From: Protopterus annectens
Taxonomy: Eukaryota > Chordata > Ceratodontiformes > Protopteridae
DNA length: 64,000 bases
NCBI RefSeq assembly: GCF_019279795.1
Contig: NC_056744.1
Location: forward strand, 1,510,798,012-1,510,862,011
Reading direction: 5' to 3'
The position numbers were made by a program, and so were the translations under genes. The notes under the pieces were generated by a model, which saw only the letters and a program-made list of their open reading frames with translations, ran no database searches and had not been told where the DNA came from. Below, piece after piece: positions 33,480-45,108 of the stretch (positions within the stretch are counted from its first letter, which is position 1; the number at the start of each line of letters is the position of its first letter).

Positions 33480-35380
33480 TGCTCAAACCTAATCATCAGA
33501 TTCTCATTGGAGGAAACTTTTTAAAAATTGTCCAATAACTCCTCTTGCATCTACTCTATACACATTTTTTTAAAGCTTTCATTACGTCTGTGGTAGATGT
33601 GAAATCAACACAGGTGTCCATCTTATTCAGGTCAGGCACAACCCTCTCCCACACACACACACACACACACACACACAAATTCAAATTACCGTGTGTATCA
33701 TGTTAGCATGCATGGTGAAATCTTTTCCTGTCCACGCTCACATTTTAGTACACTACTATATGAGCTTAAAAAAATTGTATCACTTCTGCTGCATCCTTTC
33801 TTTAACTCCTTTCCAAAGGACCCATTTACTTTTACTGACAGTGTAAAAATGAAATCTATGTACCCTATTTCAATGCCTGGCATCAGTAGCTGCCTCACAA
33901 ATGGCATAGTTGCTTGTACGTTGTTGAAATACTCATTCCTACAGCACTGATATCAGTGGAAAAAAAGCATAAAAAGAGTTCTAACAACAAATAGATCTTT
34001 AAATTGTGTTTCATTCTTACATATTCTACTTCTTTCTTCTTTTCTTACACATTCACAGTACAAACATTATAACTACTGATTGTTAATAGCCTGATCTAGA
34101 CTTCTGCCACCACTATTTTGTGTCTTAGGTTGCTAGTCTTCACTCTTTAATGAAGCTGAAATCTTGTTAAATTTCATTGCCAATGTATGTAGACCAGTAG
34201 TAACTTGTCTGCTACCCTTCTTCAAAACATATCATCAAAATAAAGAAATAAAGGCCCCAGTGTTTTTTCTGAGTTTTAGTTAATTTGTTTTCAAGCATAA
34301 TTTAAATTATGTATTTAAATATTTACTTGTCTGGATCAGTTAGGACATGGTGGAATGTTAAAACTGTTAAAGCTTTTGTGAAGCCCCATGGACTCTGACT
34401 ACAACAGGATTAGCTTTACTCCCCATACCAGCATGAAGTGAACTATATAACTCTGTAGCAACCCATCTGCATTTTGGAAAATGATATTTCTCTCTCAGTT
34501 ATTACTTCAAGCACACTGCAGAGCAGATAACGTCTAAGTTGCAGAGGCACATGCAATTCTGTATTCTGCACAGCTACTGAGATATCTTTTTAAATATTTG
34601 CAATAATCTTGTAGAAGTCTGACAGGCATATTAGTGTCAACTTTCCTTTCATAAAACTGTGAAAGCTTAAGTCATTTCAGGTCCTTTTACCTTCCAGCAA
34701 AGAGAACAGACTTCTTTCCATATTATTTCACAAGACTGATGTCAGGCTCGTGAGATGGTGTTTTCTAGGTGTTTCTATATGACCACCTCTGTGTATAGGG
34801 GAAGCATTTGCTAATGCCCAAGAGAACATGAACTACACTATTCTTCAATAACAACTTAAAATGATGGCTAGCAGTTCAACCAGTTAATCCCTGAAAATAA
34901 ATATAAACTGAAAAATCACTACGGTCCATACTACTGGCATGTTTAATTTTCAATAATAACAATTTTCTCTACTTCCTCTAAAATATCTGGGCACATGCAG
35001 TTACCAGTAATGATAAATTTTTCACCTTTTTACTGAGTTACTTAATGACCACAAACTGTAAAACTCAGTTGCTAACAATATTAGTTATAACACTTGGGAT
35101 CACTGACTATTAAAATATCAGAATTAATGGGAATACTTTGGAAAGACAATGATTTTGATAAATGATGTATTTTAGAAAATTATTTTCACTGAGGATTGGA
35201 TGTTTGCAGGAAGTCTTTTTTCAAAGACCTTATTGAGCAGGACAGGACCCAGTAAAGATTATTTTGGTATACGTTTTATAGACTAACCCAGTTAGAGTAG
35301 TTTTCCAGTGTTGTTACTGTCACTTTCCTGTTTGTTACCCATGGTCTGATCCATTTAATTACATAATGACCTTGATATGC
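33480..35380. other. No recognisable gene
   Basis: AT-rich sequence without readable domains. An open frame at 33693-33950 (+) has no recognised motif. Confidence 0.3.
33651..33676. repeat. (CA)n microsatellite
   Basis: About 13 CA dinucleotides. Confidence 0.95.
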
Positions 35381-35400
35381 AAAAAAAAAAAAAAAAAAAA
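35381..35400. repeat. A-run of 20
   Basis: Uninterrupted homopolymer. A second A-run of about 17 lies at 35834-35850. Either could mark the tail of a retroposed copy, but no element was identified beside them. Confidence 0.9.
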
Positions 35401-37072
35401 CAAATTTGAGGGGATTCAAGCTTTAACCTTGGAATCACCAGTCATTCAAAGGTAATGGAGTAAATAAGCTGAGTCTGACAGTAAGTCACAAGAAACTTCT
35501 TTTAGGGATCAATGGTATAGATGGCTAAATATACCAAGACCAGACCTTAAAAGTAATATCTGGCAAAATTAGGAAACAATGAAGAACTGGAAGGACTGGT
35601 GTGGTATGATGGTAATGTACACATGGGCAGCAGAACTGAATTAGCAGAAGGTGGTTTAGTATGTGGGCTGGAAGCCAAAGGTAAAATGAGTTGAAGTAGT
35701 CTAGTTATAAAGAGATCAAGGCCTACCTCCTTTGATGGTAGAAGGTGTGTGGCCTGGAATATATTATATAGGTAGCAGCAAGCAAGCCTAATAAATAAGC
35801 TGACCCCTGGCTCTTTATTATCAACCTATCATCAAAAAAAAAAAAAAAAACCTTGAGATAATGCACCTTAAGCACAAATTGAGCCAATCCCTCTTTAAGA
35901 AATACAATATTTTAATAACTAAAGATGTAAATCCTAGATAATGGTATGAATAGCCACAGTAACTGCCTTGGTTGTGCTAAGTTCAAGCATATTAGAAATT
36001 GTCCAGAAGTAGATACAGTCTAAGATCAGGGCTAATAAAAATTGTCTACAATTTTGCAAGCAGCAGTATGGCCCAAACTACATATTAGAGGCTTGTAAAA
36101 TTCTTAATTGGACCCATGTATAATGGAGTAGCAATATACAGGAGTCCAGTAGGTGTGCAAGTGCAGACATACTGTACTGACATTTACAGCCTGGCACTTC
36201 ATGTCCACGAAATGGTGATGTGCTGCTCAGCAAAACATAGCTAACCAGTATCATCATCATCATCACTTGGAATTACACTCTATGAAATATGTAAAAACAC
36301 TAAAGAGATGCAATAGGGCATCCTATATGATGAACAGTATGCAGTAAGATGCTGAACCAAACACAACCTACCCAGACCCAAGATGATAACATGTCTGAGC
36401 TTTCAGCAGTTGGAGCTGCAGCAGTACATGTCCTCTTCATTAGCATAGTAAGCTAGCAATCAAATTCATATAGTCGTGACAATGTTGGCCAAAATTTTAA
36501 TCACTGCATGGCTACATACAAGAGATAGTGGCAAATAGGGCTAAGTCAAGGAATTCATGGAATGTAATCACAACAACACAGTGCAACATCTTATACTGCA
36601 GCAAATGTGAAATTAATTGTTAAGGTTTGCTAGATTTCTTTATAAAATGTGCACATTGAATGGACAACTGAATGCCTCCTCTGCACTATTGTATCTAGAA
36701 ATAGTGTATATTGTTCATCAATAACTGTCAGCTTTTAGTTAATGAGTCAGTTTCCTGTGCATTGCAGTCTGAAGAATAACTGCCTGGTCCTAACATTGAC
36801 AGCTACATGAAAATGGAACAAAATAATCTTTTAAATTACATCAAGTAAGGCAGCATGTGGCAATGAATAACATGAATTTGGTTCCATTAGCAATCTGCTG
36901 TGTAGCAAAACAGACTGACTTTTGAAGCCTTTATAACCCTGAATGAGGCAAGTCATCAGAAATAGCTAATGCTGCAGGTGTGAATGAGATAAACCATGAG
37001 AATTATAGTTTTCTGGTGGCAACAGTGTGGTTATGTTATATCAGAAGTTTGCAATGTAATAAGTAGGCTGGA

Positions 37073-37149
<77 letters not shown>

Positions 37150-37365
37150 CACGTATGTGCATCCATGCTGTAACAGACATGGACATTCCCTGTAGTGAAG
37201 CTTTTCTATCTTGGAGAAGAGATTTTGCAGATTCTTCTGTTTGGCACATACTCAGTAGATGGCAGGTGTCAGTGGTGTCCATACAGTGTAAAATTTGAAC
37301 AAGCTTAATTGACCTTGGAAGGATAAAGTACTACCTGCACTATGCATTATAGAATTACAACAGTG
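35401..37365. other. Unassigned; possible L2 3' sequence
   Basis: It lies downstream (on the minus strand) of the L2-clade RT at 37366-38610 and may contain its 3' part. A minus-strand 'CYANEEDMYCCSS' near 36.43 kb is reminiscent of a YADDTQLY block, but this is weak. A GT microsatellite lies at 37075-37144. Confidence 0.25.
37075..37144. repeat. (GT)n microsatellite
   Basis: About 35 GT dinucleotides. Open frames on both strands through it are low-complexity artefacts. Confidence 0.98.
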
Positions 37366-38610
37366 CTATTTGCCATGAAAAGGTACATTGCATCTGAGAG
37401 TTGGCAGGCTGATGTCAATCCACTCTTTGTACTCTGTGCTTGCCAGCCATATGGGATTCACCCCTTTGTTTGCTTGTGCCAGTAAGGAGTTCGGGTTTGT
37501 AAAGATCATTAATTTTACATCTCTATAGTAATTCAACTGTAATGAACTGTTAGTGATGTTTGTGAATATGTTGGCCTGTGTTCTACTGTTTTCTGAAAAA
37601 ATAACTTTATTTTGACAGAGTGTTTTGGAGGAAGGAGGGGTAGTGGTATGTGTTACCAACAGTGATACTGCAAAAAGATGAAAACTACATTGGAACGAGG
37701 TTGGGGAAGAAAGCAGAGCTTTGTGTTATACTGCAGTGTAGAGTGGAAGTGGAAGAGCAGATAACTTCACACATGACTGTCTGAATGGGGCAAAAGATAG
37801 GAGCCAATCTATACCAAGACCACTCAAATAATACTGCAATAACAGGCACCCTATTGGAAGTGTGAATCCACAAAAAAGGCAAGCCAGAACAGTTTAATAA
37901 TTAAAGTGCGATTTCTACAAATAGTGAATTCCAAAACTAACTGTTATACATTAAAGTATTTTTTTCAGCACTCCCCCTTGCTGCTTACGAATAACTCTGA
38001 GGTTGCTACACATCTGTATATGGCAGTATGCTATAACACCCCAAACCTTTACTTAGCATACATTCCTCTAATAAACACTTACAGTTCCTCATGTCCAAGG
38101 GTCACAATTATACTCCTCAAAATTTAGTGGGTACCCTGATAACTGGTTAGATGTTCCAGTAATATAGCATAAACATCTGTGTCAAAGGCTGCACTGCAAA
38201 CAATACTGACCTTGTGCCATGAGCAGATTACTATAGGAATCCTACCAAGGGCAGCCTCAGAATTGTTCTGTGTACAAAATCCAGACTGAAATGGACAGAA
38301 ACATCCACATCACTTTTCAAGTCATTTGAGATACACACAAAACATTTTGTTCAAAACCTTGCTCATAATAAGAAAGTTGGAGACAGAACAGTATCTGATG
38401 AGACTTTGAGGATTCAAAGAAAGCTTTTTATAAGATTTGGATCTACAAAAAACACTTTGTGATTACCAAGATATTAAGATACAAGACAACCGGTCTAAAA
38501 AGTCAAGAACCCGAACCAAAGGTTGTCAGGCACATGCTTTAAACTTAGGCAATTAAGTCATTACAATCTGGAAGAACTAACTTAGACCACATCCCAAAGG
38601 TAACACTACT
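37366..38610 (-). pseudogene. L2-clade LINE reverse transcriptase, degenerate
   Basis: Minus-strand translation gives 'YCSVSNFLIMSKVLNKM' (an NYRPVSNLSFLSKVLEK block) and 'FQSGFCTQNNSEAALGRI' (QSGFRxxHSTETAL). 'SAAFDTDVYAILLEHL' follows (LSAAFDTVDHxILLxRL, motif A Asp kept), all within about 38110-38430. Then 'WSWYRLAPIFCP' and 'LHCSITQSSAFFPNL' (LxCGVPQGSVLGPLLF) lie at 37685-37882. A 'NSSLQLNYYRDVKLM' block (NFLQLNxDKTEVL) lies in 37366-37659. The SAAFDTVDH form is typical of L2-like elements. Confidence 0.75.
37906..38127 (+). other. Open frame antisense to L2 RT (not a gene)
   Basis: A 73-codon frame lies antisense to the L2 RT between its motif A and motif B blocks. There is no domain and it is listed only to mark it as a shadow. 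Confidence 0.2.
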
Positions 38611-38814
38611 TTTCCAGTGTGGACATTACAGGGCAGTACTTTATAGTGCATTAAACCTTCAGATGCACAAACTGCAACAATATTTTATACAAAAAAGACA
38701 TTTCCAAAAAGATTAGCTGTAGATATCTGTGGAAAGAATTCTCTCCATACTGCTTTTACACTCCATCTGTAACTTTTGCAAGAAACAACTCTTCATGCCA
38801 TTTTATTTTTATAT

Positions 38815-39118
38815 AAGGCTGTGGTGGTGCCTCACAGCAAAAGGTTTCTCCGTTTCAATCCTCAGTTGGGGTACCTTCTTTGTAGAGTCTGCATGTCCTC
38901 CCTGTGGTCATGTGGGTTTCTTCTGGTTTCCTCCCACATCCCAAAACATGCTGTTGGTGGATTGGACATGCTAAATTGTCCCTAGGTGTGTGTGTGCCTT
39001 CTGTGCAAGGTTGGGTACTGCACTGGCAACTTGATACCTTAAAAACTCCAATGCCAGTCATGAGTGGACAGGTGATCCACTGTGGTGACCTCTCACTGGG
39101 AAAAGCCAAAAGCAGAAG
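38815..39118 (+). mobile_element. V-SINE, near full length
   Basis: A reduced tRNA-like head ('gtgcctcacagcaaaagg') is followed by the V-SINE domain: 'gtagagtctgcatgtcctcc', 'gtgggtttcttctggtttcc', then 'ggattggacatgctaaattg'. It ends in 'ccactgtggtgacctc' and 'gggaaaagccaaaag', the ending known from DANA-like fish V-SINEs. The two overlapping plus-strand open frames here are not genes. Confidence 0.8.
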
Positions 39119-39319
39119 AATTCATACAATTATTTCCCAAACAGAACTTTTAATTTATTTTTTCTATTTATGTTTTTGCTGACTTAACATAGTCCCACTA
39201 GGGCTTTGGATTATTTTCAGGGTAGAGCCATGGTGGAATTCCCATTGACTAGGGGAGAATTTAACAAGAACACTAGGGCAATTCCCCTAGTTTTGCAGCA
39301 AAGAGCAATGCCACTGATG

Positions 39320-39770
39320 CTGTGAATGATGGCATGGAAGGAATACAAGTAACAATGTTGTACAATGATGTACTTAGTAATTCACAGCTATTGCCATTAC
39401 ATAGTATACCTGCTGGTGTGGGGACATCAGATAAACTGTGGCATGATATTGTCAGCAGAATCTGCATGCTCCAGTCCAATAGAAGAAAGCTAGGAGGGAC
39501 TATGTAAAGAAAGCTGTGTGTTTTAAGCATTGGGGAGTTTCCTATATAATGATCTATGCTGATGAACTGCTAATATGCAAGAAGTAAGTGCTGCAATCTT
39601 ATGGCCTATTACATGAAGTGAATGTAGAACTGAATCATTAAGGTTTAAGTGTTAATCTTAACAAGAGATTGCGTTACACATTTTGTGGTACTGTGGACAG
39701 GATTTCTTTTGAAAAACAAAGTATCTATTTCTTAGGAAAATGGTAGGAAACAGAAGAGACATACAAGTAC
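39320..39770 (+). pseudogene. Decayed reverse transcriptase segment, clade uncertain
   Basis: Plus-strand translation gives 'IYADELLICKK' near 39555 (YADDLLI-like), followed by 'LLHEVNVEL' and 'GLSVNLNK' (GLxVNxxKT). 'SIYFLGKW' comes later. Upstream, 'SIPAGVGTSDKLWHDIVSR' resembles a GVxQG...LFN region. The combination fits an RT palm-thumb transition. Which LINE group is unclear; R2/R4- or RTE-like are possible. Confidence 0.4.
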
Positions 39771-39924
39771 AACAGATGACCAAACATATAGGTCTATAGT
39801 CCCACTTCCTCAGGGTGCTATCTAAGGCCAGGAGCACTACATCTATGGGGCTAGGTAACATACAGGCTGCATACTGGTCAGCCTGAAGCATGACTTGTCT
39901 GATCCCATACAGAAGCTGTGATAT

Positions 39925-40060
39925 CAGACTCAAAACAGGCTTTGTGCTGGATGAATGGAGAACAGCAATAATCATTCCCTTCCTCAAAGTTTGAGGCTCA
40001 GTGAACCTGGAAAATTACATAGTCATAATCATGACCTTTCTCATCTGTTAGGCTACAGAT
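39925..40060 (+). pseudogene. RT N-terminal fragment
   Basis: Plus-strand 'DEWRTAIIIPFLKV' followed by 'LENYIVIIMTFLIC' matches the (P)xxWRxAxIxPxxKKG...NYRxI...T start of LINE RTs. It lies downstream of the palm fragment at 39320-39770, the reverse of the expected order. Two copies or a rearrangement are implied. Confidence 0.45.
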
Positions 40061-40329
40061 CCAGCACTAGGCAACTTAGTCAGCTGTGCTGGCTGAGGGG
40101 CCTGGCTGTACAACATTAATTAAAAAAAGGCTTAACATTTAGTACATAAAGTAAAAGAAAAACTGCTGTGTGCTACACATTATTTCTAGCATCAGCTTCA
40201 AGCTCTTACTTTCTGTTCTGCATCCAGCGCCAGTTTTCTTTGGCTCAAAGCATCAGTCAATGAAAGACATTACAGCTGGTAAAACGAGACCTCAGGAGAG
40301 ATTTGAATAACCATGCAAACCAGAACATG

Positions 40330-40525
40330 GAAGGTTTTCTTTTTTTAGCAGGTGAACATACCTAACAGGTTTCTATGTGATGAACATTTTCCAATGGGGG
40401 GGGGGGTGGTGAAACTAACAGGTTTCTCTGAGGTGAGTGTTTTAAAATGGTAGATTAATGATATGTGTAAGGTTATTTTTGTAGTAGGTGAACACACCTA
40501 ACAGGTTTTTCTGATGTGAATGTTT
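40330..40525 (+). repeat. Degenerate tandem repeat, three copies
   Basis: The words 'aacaggtttct' and 'gtgaacacaccta' recur near 40353-40380, 40410-40430 and 40487-40515, with an irregular spacing of about 60-85 bp. A G10-11 homopolymer lies in the first interval. Confidence 0.5.
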
Positions 40526-40714
40526 TGCAAACACAAATGAGCAGTGTGTCTGTGTATTTGTGTGTGTGTAACATACCCCACTTAGTTAACTGACTTGCAA
40601 AGAGCCAAACTTTGCAGCCTCGGTACAGGGACAAGAGTCTTAATCTAGCTACAACTTTACAGCAGTCTGCTCCTGTCTGTGTCTAGTTTTGTAGAATATC
40701 TTTGATTTTGCTTC

Positions 40715-40790
40715 ATATTTATGACCTGTCCTTGAGCAAGTTACTTAACCAGACATTGTTTTAGGACAGCTATAAAAGGAAGAACATTGA
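40715..40790 (+). mobile_element. CORE-SINE/MIR-like fragment
   Basis: 'cttgagcaagttacttaacc' resembles the conserved MIR/CORE-SINE central word. A similar fragment lies at 42550-42580. No tRNA head is readable. Confidence 0.4.
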
Positions 40791-40965
40791 TTGAAGTAAA
40801 TAAGAGCAGCATTGTTTGAGCCATGTTCTTTGGATGTGATCCTTATTTTCCTTAATGTTGACATTGTGTTTATTATTTTGCTGCAGCTAAATTGGACAAC
40901 ATGACATCTGTGTGTTTAATGTTTAGCTATGAATACATTTTTAATTGAACTTTTTTTTTTTGCAG

Positions 40966-41462
40966 GAACACAGGTGCGAAATGCACTGTTTGGGCTACAA
41001 CAGTTTTGCAAGCACTTAATGCAGATGAGTAAGGCTATGCTCTGTTAGAGATATGCTTCCTGTAGTACATGGTTTGATACCCTCAGTTTTCAATTGTCTT
41101 CTTTGTGACTCTGCCAGGTTACTTCATCAGACAGTATTACTGGATTGCTCCTGAAAGGGACACCAGTCTAGTGTGCTGTCCCAAGCTGTTAGAAAATGGA
41201 TTATGCAGCTGTTTTTTTTTTATTTTTTGCATCCTTCACATAAACTCTAATTAGTAATTCACTGCATGCTATTTAGTTATGAATCCCAGCCCATCTGTTG
41301 AGGTTTAATGGGTTGCCAAATGCATTTTCTCTAAATGTGAATTTTAAGAAAAGTGCTTATTATGCTAAATCTGTTTTCAATGTGAGGTTTTGTTTTATTT
41401 TGTTTAGAAGATGGCCGTCTGTGTTATTTTTGTAAAATCTGAAATAAAAAGTTTAAAATGAA
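40966..41462 (+). CDS. Candidate terminal exon of an unidentified host gene
   Basis: A run of T plus 'gcag' ends at 40965, forming a strong 3' splice site. One frame, entered in phase, reads 'TQVRNALFGLQQFCKHLMQM' and on to 'SKAMLC' with a TAG stop at 41046-41048. About 400 bp of AT-rich 3' UTR follow, with AATAAA at 41443-41448. Alternatively, 'gtaagg' at 41029 could be a donor, giving a 63-nt internal exon in a second open frame ('GAKCTVWATTVLQALNADE'). No transposon motif is seen in it. I do not recognise the protein. No convincing upstream exon was found within the window, so any upstream intron is long and full of transposons. Confidence 0.4.
41443..41448 (+). terminator. Poly(A) signal AATAAA
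   Basis: A canonical hexamer about 395 bp after the candidate stop codon at 41046-41048. It lies in the context 'gaaataaaaag', followed by an A/T-rich stretch before the V-SINE at 41478. Confidence 0.45.
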
Positions 41463-41477
41463 GTCCAAATCTCTAGG

Positions 41478-41735
41478 CTTTTGGGTCACTACAGCAGATC
41501 ACCAGTCTGCTTAGTATTGGTAGTAGATATTTATGGTACCGAGTTGCCATCCCAGTGCCCAACCTTCAGAAGAGGCATACCCACACACCTACCTGCATGT
41601 CTTTTAAATTTCAATCGATTGTGGGAAGGACATGCAGACTCCACAGAGAAGGCACTCCAGCCGAGAATCAAACCAGATAGCCTCTTGCTCTGAGGCAACA
41701 CTGCTAACTATTGCACCACTATGGCCCTGAAGTCC
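41478..41735 (-). mobile_element. V-SINE
   Basis: On the minus strand there is a tRNA-like head (forward 41690-41733, 'ctgctaactattgcaccac') with a box B-like 'ggtttgattct'. The 'catgcagactccaca' part of the V domain lies on the forward strand at about 41631-41645. A 3' end near 41480-41510 is related to the 'gtgatccactgtggtgacc' end of the 38815 copy. The middle is diverged. Confidence 0.7.
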
Positions 41736-43650
41736 AAACCTCTGTGATAATTCTAAAAGTAAAGAAGCAAATAGTATGTGCACTGACAGTTTTGAACAGT
41801 GGTTATGGTAACTGGGCAGAAGCAGTCAAGTAATGGGATACTGGTATGGCTATCTGGAGTCTGATTCATTACCCTGAACAAGGCCAAATTTTTCTACGAT
41901 TCAGCTCTGTTGACTCAGGTGGTATACACTGCAAAAATATAACATTATTAGCAATCCAGTTTGGTTATAGCTGTACTGGGTGATATCAGGGAGGATAGCT
42001 GTTCCTGATGACAGAAAAGACATGGGGAGGTCAAAAATGAGATGTAGGTGTCCTGCCAGCATGTAACCCCCCAAAAAGCAGTAAGCTATATGCAGTAATA
42101 TTTCTGATTTTGTACAACTTGTGGGTTGTTGAACCAAAGCTGCTGCAAATATTGTATTGTCTATAATTGTTTTGCTTTACTTATTGCACTAAAGAATTAA
42201 TTAATTTAATAATAGGCCTGGAGTGTGTAATATAATCTAAACATTTTGTATTTTAGTAATATATGTCTGCAGTACCTTGTTTACAGCCTCCATTTATAAA
42301 GTGACCATAAAGGAAACGGACATTTGTTTAGACATACAGGTTGTACTATTTTGAGTGATGATCAAAACCATCTGATCTTTGACATCCCTTATGTAGTCAT
42401 TATTGCATATTACTGTGGCATAGGCTTCTCTACAAGATCGGAGTATAAAGCATTTCTGACTTTAGTTAAAAACTGTTAATCTGCTAGTTACAGGACTAAA
42501 GCTCCAACTTGTTAATGAGAAGATCCCTGTTTCTAGGATGCATGGTTTGAATCTTTGAGCAAGTCACTTAAACAGAAAGTACTTTGGAACAATTGATAAG
42601 TTAGGCTTGACTCCTTAATGGTCTCCAGAGGTGTTGTCATTGTTTGCCAGCCATTTCCTAATACATAGCTGATTTAGTTCAGGAAATATTATGACAATAT
42701 CACCAGTGCACCAATTTTTGTGTAACACAGACAATGTATAAGCAGGCACTGCATTTGTAGATAAAGCAATAAAATGCAAAGTTATTTGCCAGCAACAACA
42801 TCTGCATTAGTAATAGTTCTCTTTTATGTGGAATTATTCAGATGACTTTTGCTTCTGCAGAGACTGTGCCTGTTGACTTAGCATGTGTCATCAAGTGGTT
42901 AACATTTCTCATGTTCTCATAAATACTCTTTTATTTAAACTGTGCTACAAGGATCTTATGTTATGAGGCTTGTTGTCTTCATTCAGTTTAATATAGTTCA
43001 CCCAAAGCTACCAATGAAACACATGCAATTATTTATTTAAACACGCAGTCAATAAAAGTAGCTGTAACTGCTAGTAGGGGATGGGGACTCTGTGAATGAG
43101 GTACCTTATGCTCTTATTATCTGATCATTTTTAAACATTCTTTCACCTGGCTATGCAGGACTAGTGTGTAAGCAGATGAATTAAGATGGAATACCTTGGT
43201 TTCTGTGTGTTTGTGTGACACAAATTTAAAATATAATCTGCACACAAGAAATGGGTAAAAGCAAAGCCTGGTTCAGCCTAAACAAAATAAATACTCTGAA
43301 CTCTCCATTAGATATTAAACCTTAAATATAAAGAGTCAATAAGAATGGTTAGTGCTTTTGCTATGTTGCTTCTTTAAACCAATATTAGATAACAATGTAA
43401 CAAGCTGTTAAAAAAATCCTACCTAGCCAATCAGCACAAGGACAGAAACATTCACCCAATGAAATTACAGCAAAGCAATAATACACTGCATGATGAAATC
43501 CACTCATCAAACATTTAGAATAAAATAAAAATGATGATAATAATAGTAATAATGTTGATCACAATAACAATAATGACAAAAATACAGAATTACCAAATTC
43601 CTCTTAATTTCAAGAAAGGTTTCAATGAAAATCGATAATTTAAACCTTTC
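41736..43650. other. Mostly unassigned; MIR-like fragment at 42.5 kb
   Basis: AT-rich. 'tttgaatctttgagcaagtc' and 'acttaaac' (about 42550-42580) resemble a CORE-SINE word and might mark a tRNA-derived SINE. Nothing else was recognised. Confidence 0.3.
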
Positions 43651-43654
43651 CCCT

Positions 43655-43985
43655 TGTCTGCACGCATCCTAATGACCCACATAGCTTCAACAGACACTGT
43701 GTAAGTTCTCTTATCACCAGAGCTCTATCATGTCTCTACTCATGTAATCTTGGGATGTGTATCTCAGGCCACTCAACCTCCCCATAAACAATAACCATGT
43801 CACATGTGTATATCTGTTGAAGGGAATTAAGTTTCTTTGACACTGTCCGTATTCTGGATCCTGAAAGGCAGCTCACCATCACCCTGCCTTTGTCAAGCCT
43901 GGTGACTACAATATCTGTGTGTCTCAGTATGCAGTCTCTTATGACTAGGACATTTCCTTTTGTTTCAGCTGGCTTAGCATCTCAG
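43655..43985 (-). pseudogene. SGNH/GDSL esterase-like LINE ORF1 fragment
   Basis: The minus-strand frame reads 'VLVIRDCILRHTDIVVTRLD', then 'GRVMVSCLSGSRIRTVSKKL', then 'DMVIVYGEVEW', with one stop, then 'VIRELTQCLLKLC'. This matches the SGNH-hydrolase domain found in ORF1 of CR1-type LINEs (form GDSIxRHTD...CLPGARxxDV...VxVHVGxND). The catalytic block I, normally GDS, reads RDC, so the nucleophilic Ser is lost. The block III GxND is also gone. No RT was found attached; the minisatellite begins about 180 bp away. Confidence 0.7.
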
Positions 43986-44168
43986 ATGGGCTTGTACAGT
44001 GACCCTTCTGATTACAGTTTGTGATAAATGGTGATAAAGGTGTAGTATGAGATGATATATTATATTGCAGATGAATTTGAGAGTCAAGCTTGTGAGGATT
44101 TGGAAAACATGTCTTAAGAACTTCAGCTTAAGAAGGTCTTTTTTTAGGTGAGTGAGGAGGTATAACAT

Positions 44169-44207
44169 AGGTATGAGCACTGAGAACAACTTAAGTGCTG
44201 TGTGCAT

Positions 44208-44262
<55 letters not shown>

Positions 44263-45108
44263 TATGAGCACTGAACAACTTGAGTGCTCTGTGTGTTTGC
44301 ATACATGGGTATGAGCACTGAGAACAACATGAGGGCTCTGTGTGTTTACATACATGGGTATGAGCACTGAGAACAACATGAGTGCTGTGTGTATGCTTAT
44401 ATACATGGGTATAAGCACTGAGAACAACATGAGTGCTGTGTGTGTTTACATACATGGGTATGAGCACTAAAAACAACACGAGTGCTGTGTGTATGTTTAC
44501 ATACATGGGTATGAGCACTGAGAACAACAAGAGTGATGTGTGTATGCTTATATACGTGGGTATGACCACAGAACAACATGAGTGTTGTGTGTATGTTTAT
44601 ATACATGGTATGAGCACTGACAACAACATGAGTGCTGCGTATATGTTTATATACATGGGTATGAGCACTGAGAACAACACGAGTGCTGTGTGTATATTTA
44701 CATACATGGGTATGAGCACTGAGAACAACATGAGTGCTGTGTGTATGTTTATATAAATCGGTATAAGCACTGCGAACAATGTGAGTGTTGTGTGTATGTT
44801 TACATACATGCGTTTGAGCACTGAGAACAACATGAGTGATGTGTGTATGCTTATATACGTGGGTATGACCACAGAACAACATGAGTGCTGTGTTTATGTT
44901 TATATACATGGGTATGAGCACTGAGAAGAACATGAGTGCTGTGTGTATGTTTATATACATGGGTATGAGCACTGAACAACATGAGTGCTGTGTGTATGTT
45001 TATATACATGGGTATGAGCACTGAGAAGAACATGAGTGCTGTGTGTATGTTTATATACATGGGTATGAGCACTGAGAAGAACATGAGTACTGTGTGTATG
45101 TTTTTATG
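44169..45108. repeat. Minisatellite of 46-51 bp, about 18 copies
   Basis: The core 'ggtatgagcactgagaacaa' recurs about 18 times with spacing mostly of 49-51 bp (for example 44308, 44357, 44408, 44457, 44508, 44658, 44709, 44961, 45060). Where units are 51 bp the array stays open in all frames of the minus strand. This produces long repetitive pseudo-proteins of 17-residue repeats. These are not genes. Unit variants with 'ttacatac' and 'ttatatac' are intermixed. Confidence 0.97.
44211..44260. repeat. (TA)n microsatellite within the first minisatellite unit
   Basis: About 25 TA dinucleotides occupy the position where other units have a short 'tttatatac'. The tract appears to be an expansion of the monomer's own TATATA. 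Confidence 0.95.

Noticed and set aside
35181..35345. Possible RT 'LGPVLL' read on the minus strand near 35.25 kb
   Set aside because: Only a few residues fit and the neighbouring frame gives no further RT motif.
36078..36266. Minus-strand frame with a Met run
   Set aside because: The Met run comes from a short ATC/GAT trinucleotide repeat, and no domain follows.
37031..37298. Open frames on both strands with Val-Cys or Thr-His runs
   Set aside because: Translation of the GT microsatellite.
44397..45084. Long minus-strand open frames (up to 191 codons) with repeated HTHVYKHTHSTHV-like units
   Set aside because: They are translations of a 46-51 bp minisatellite. Open frames in several registers and no domain point to an artefact.
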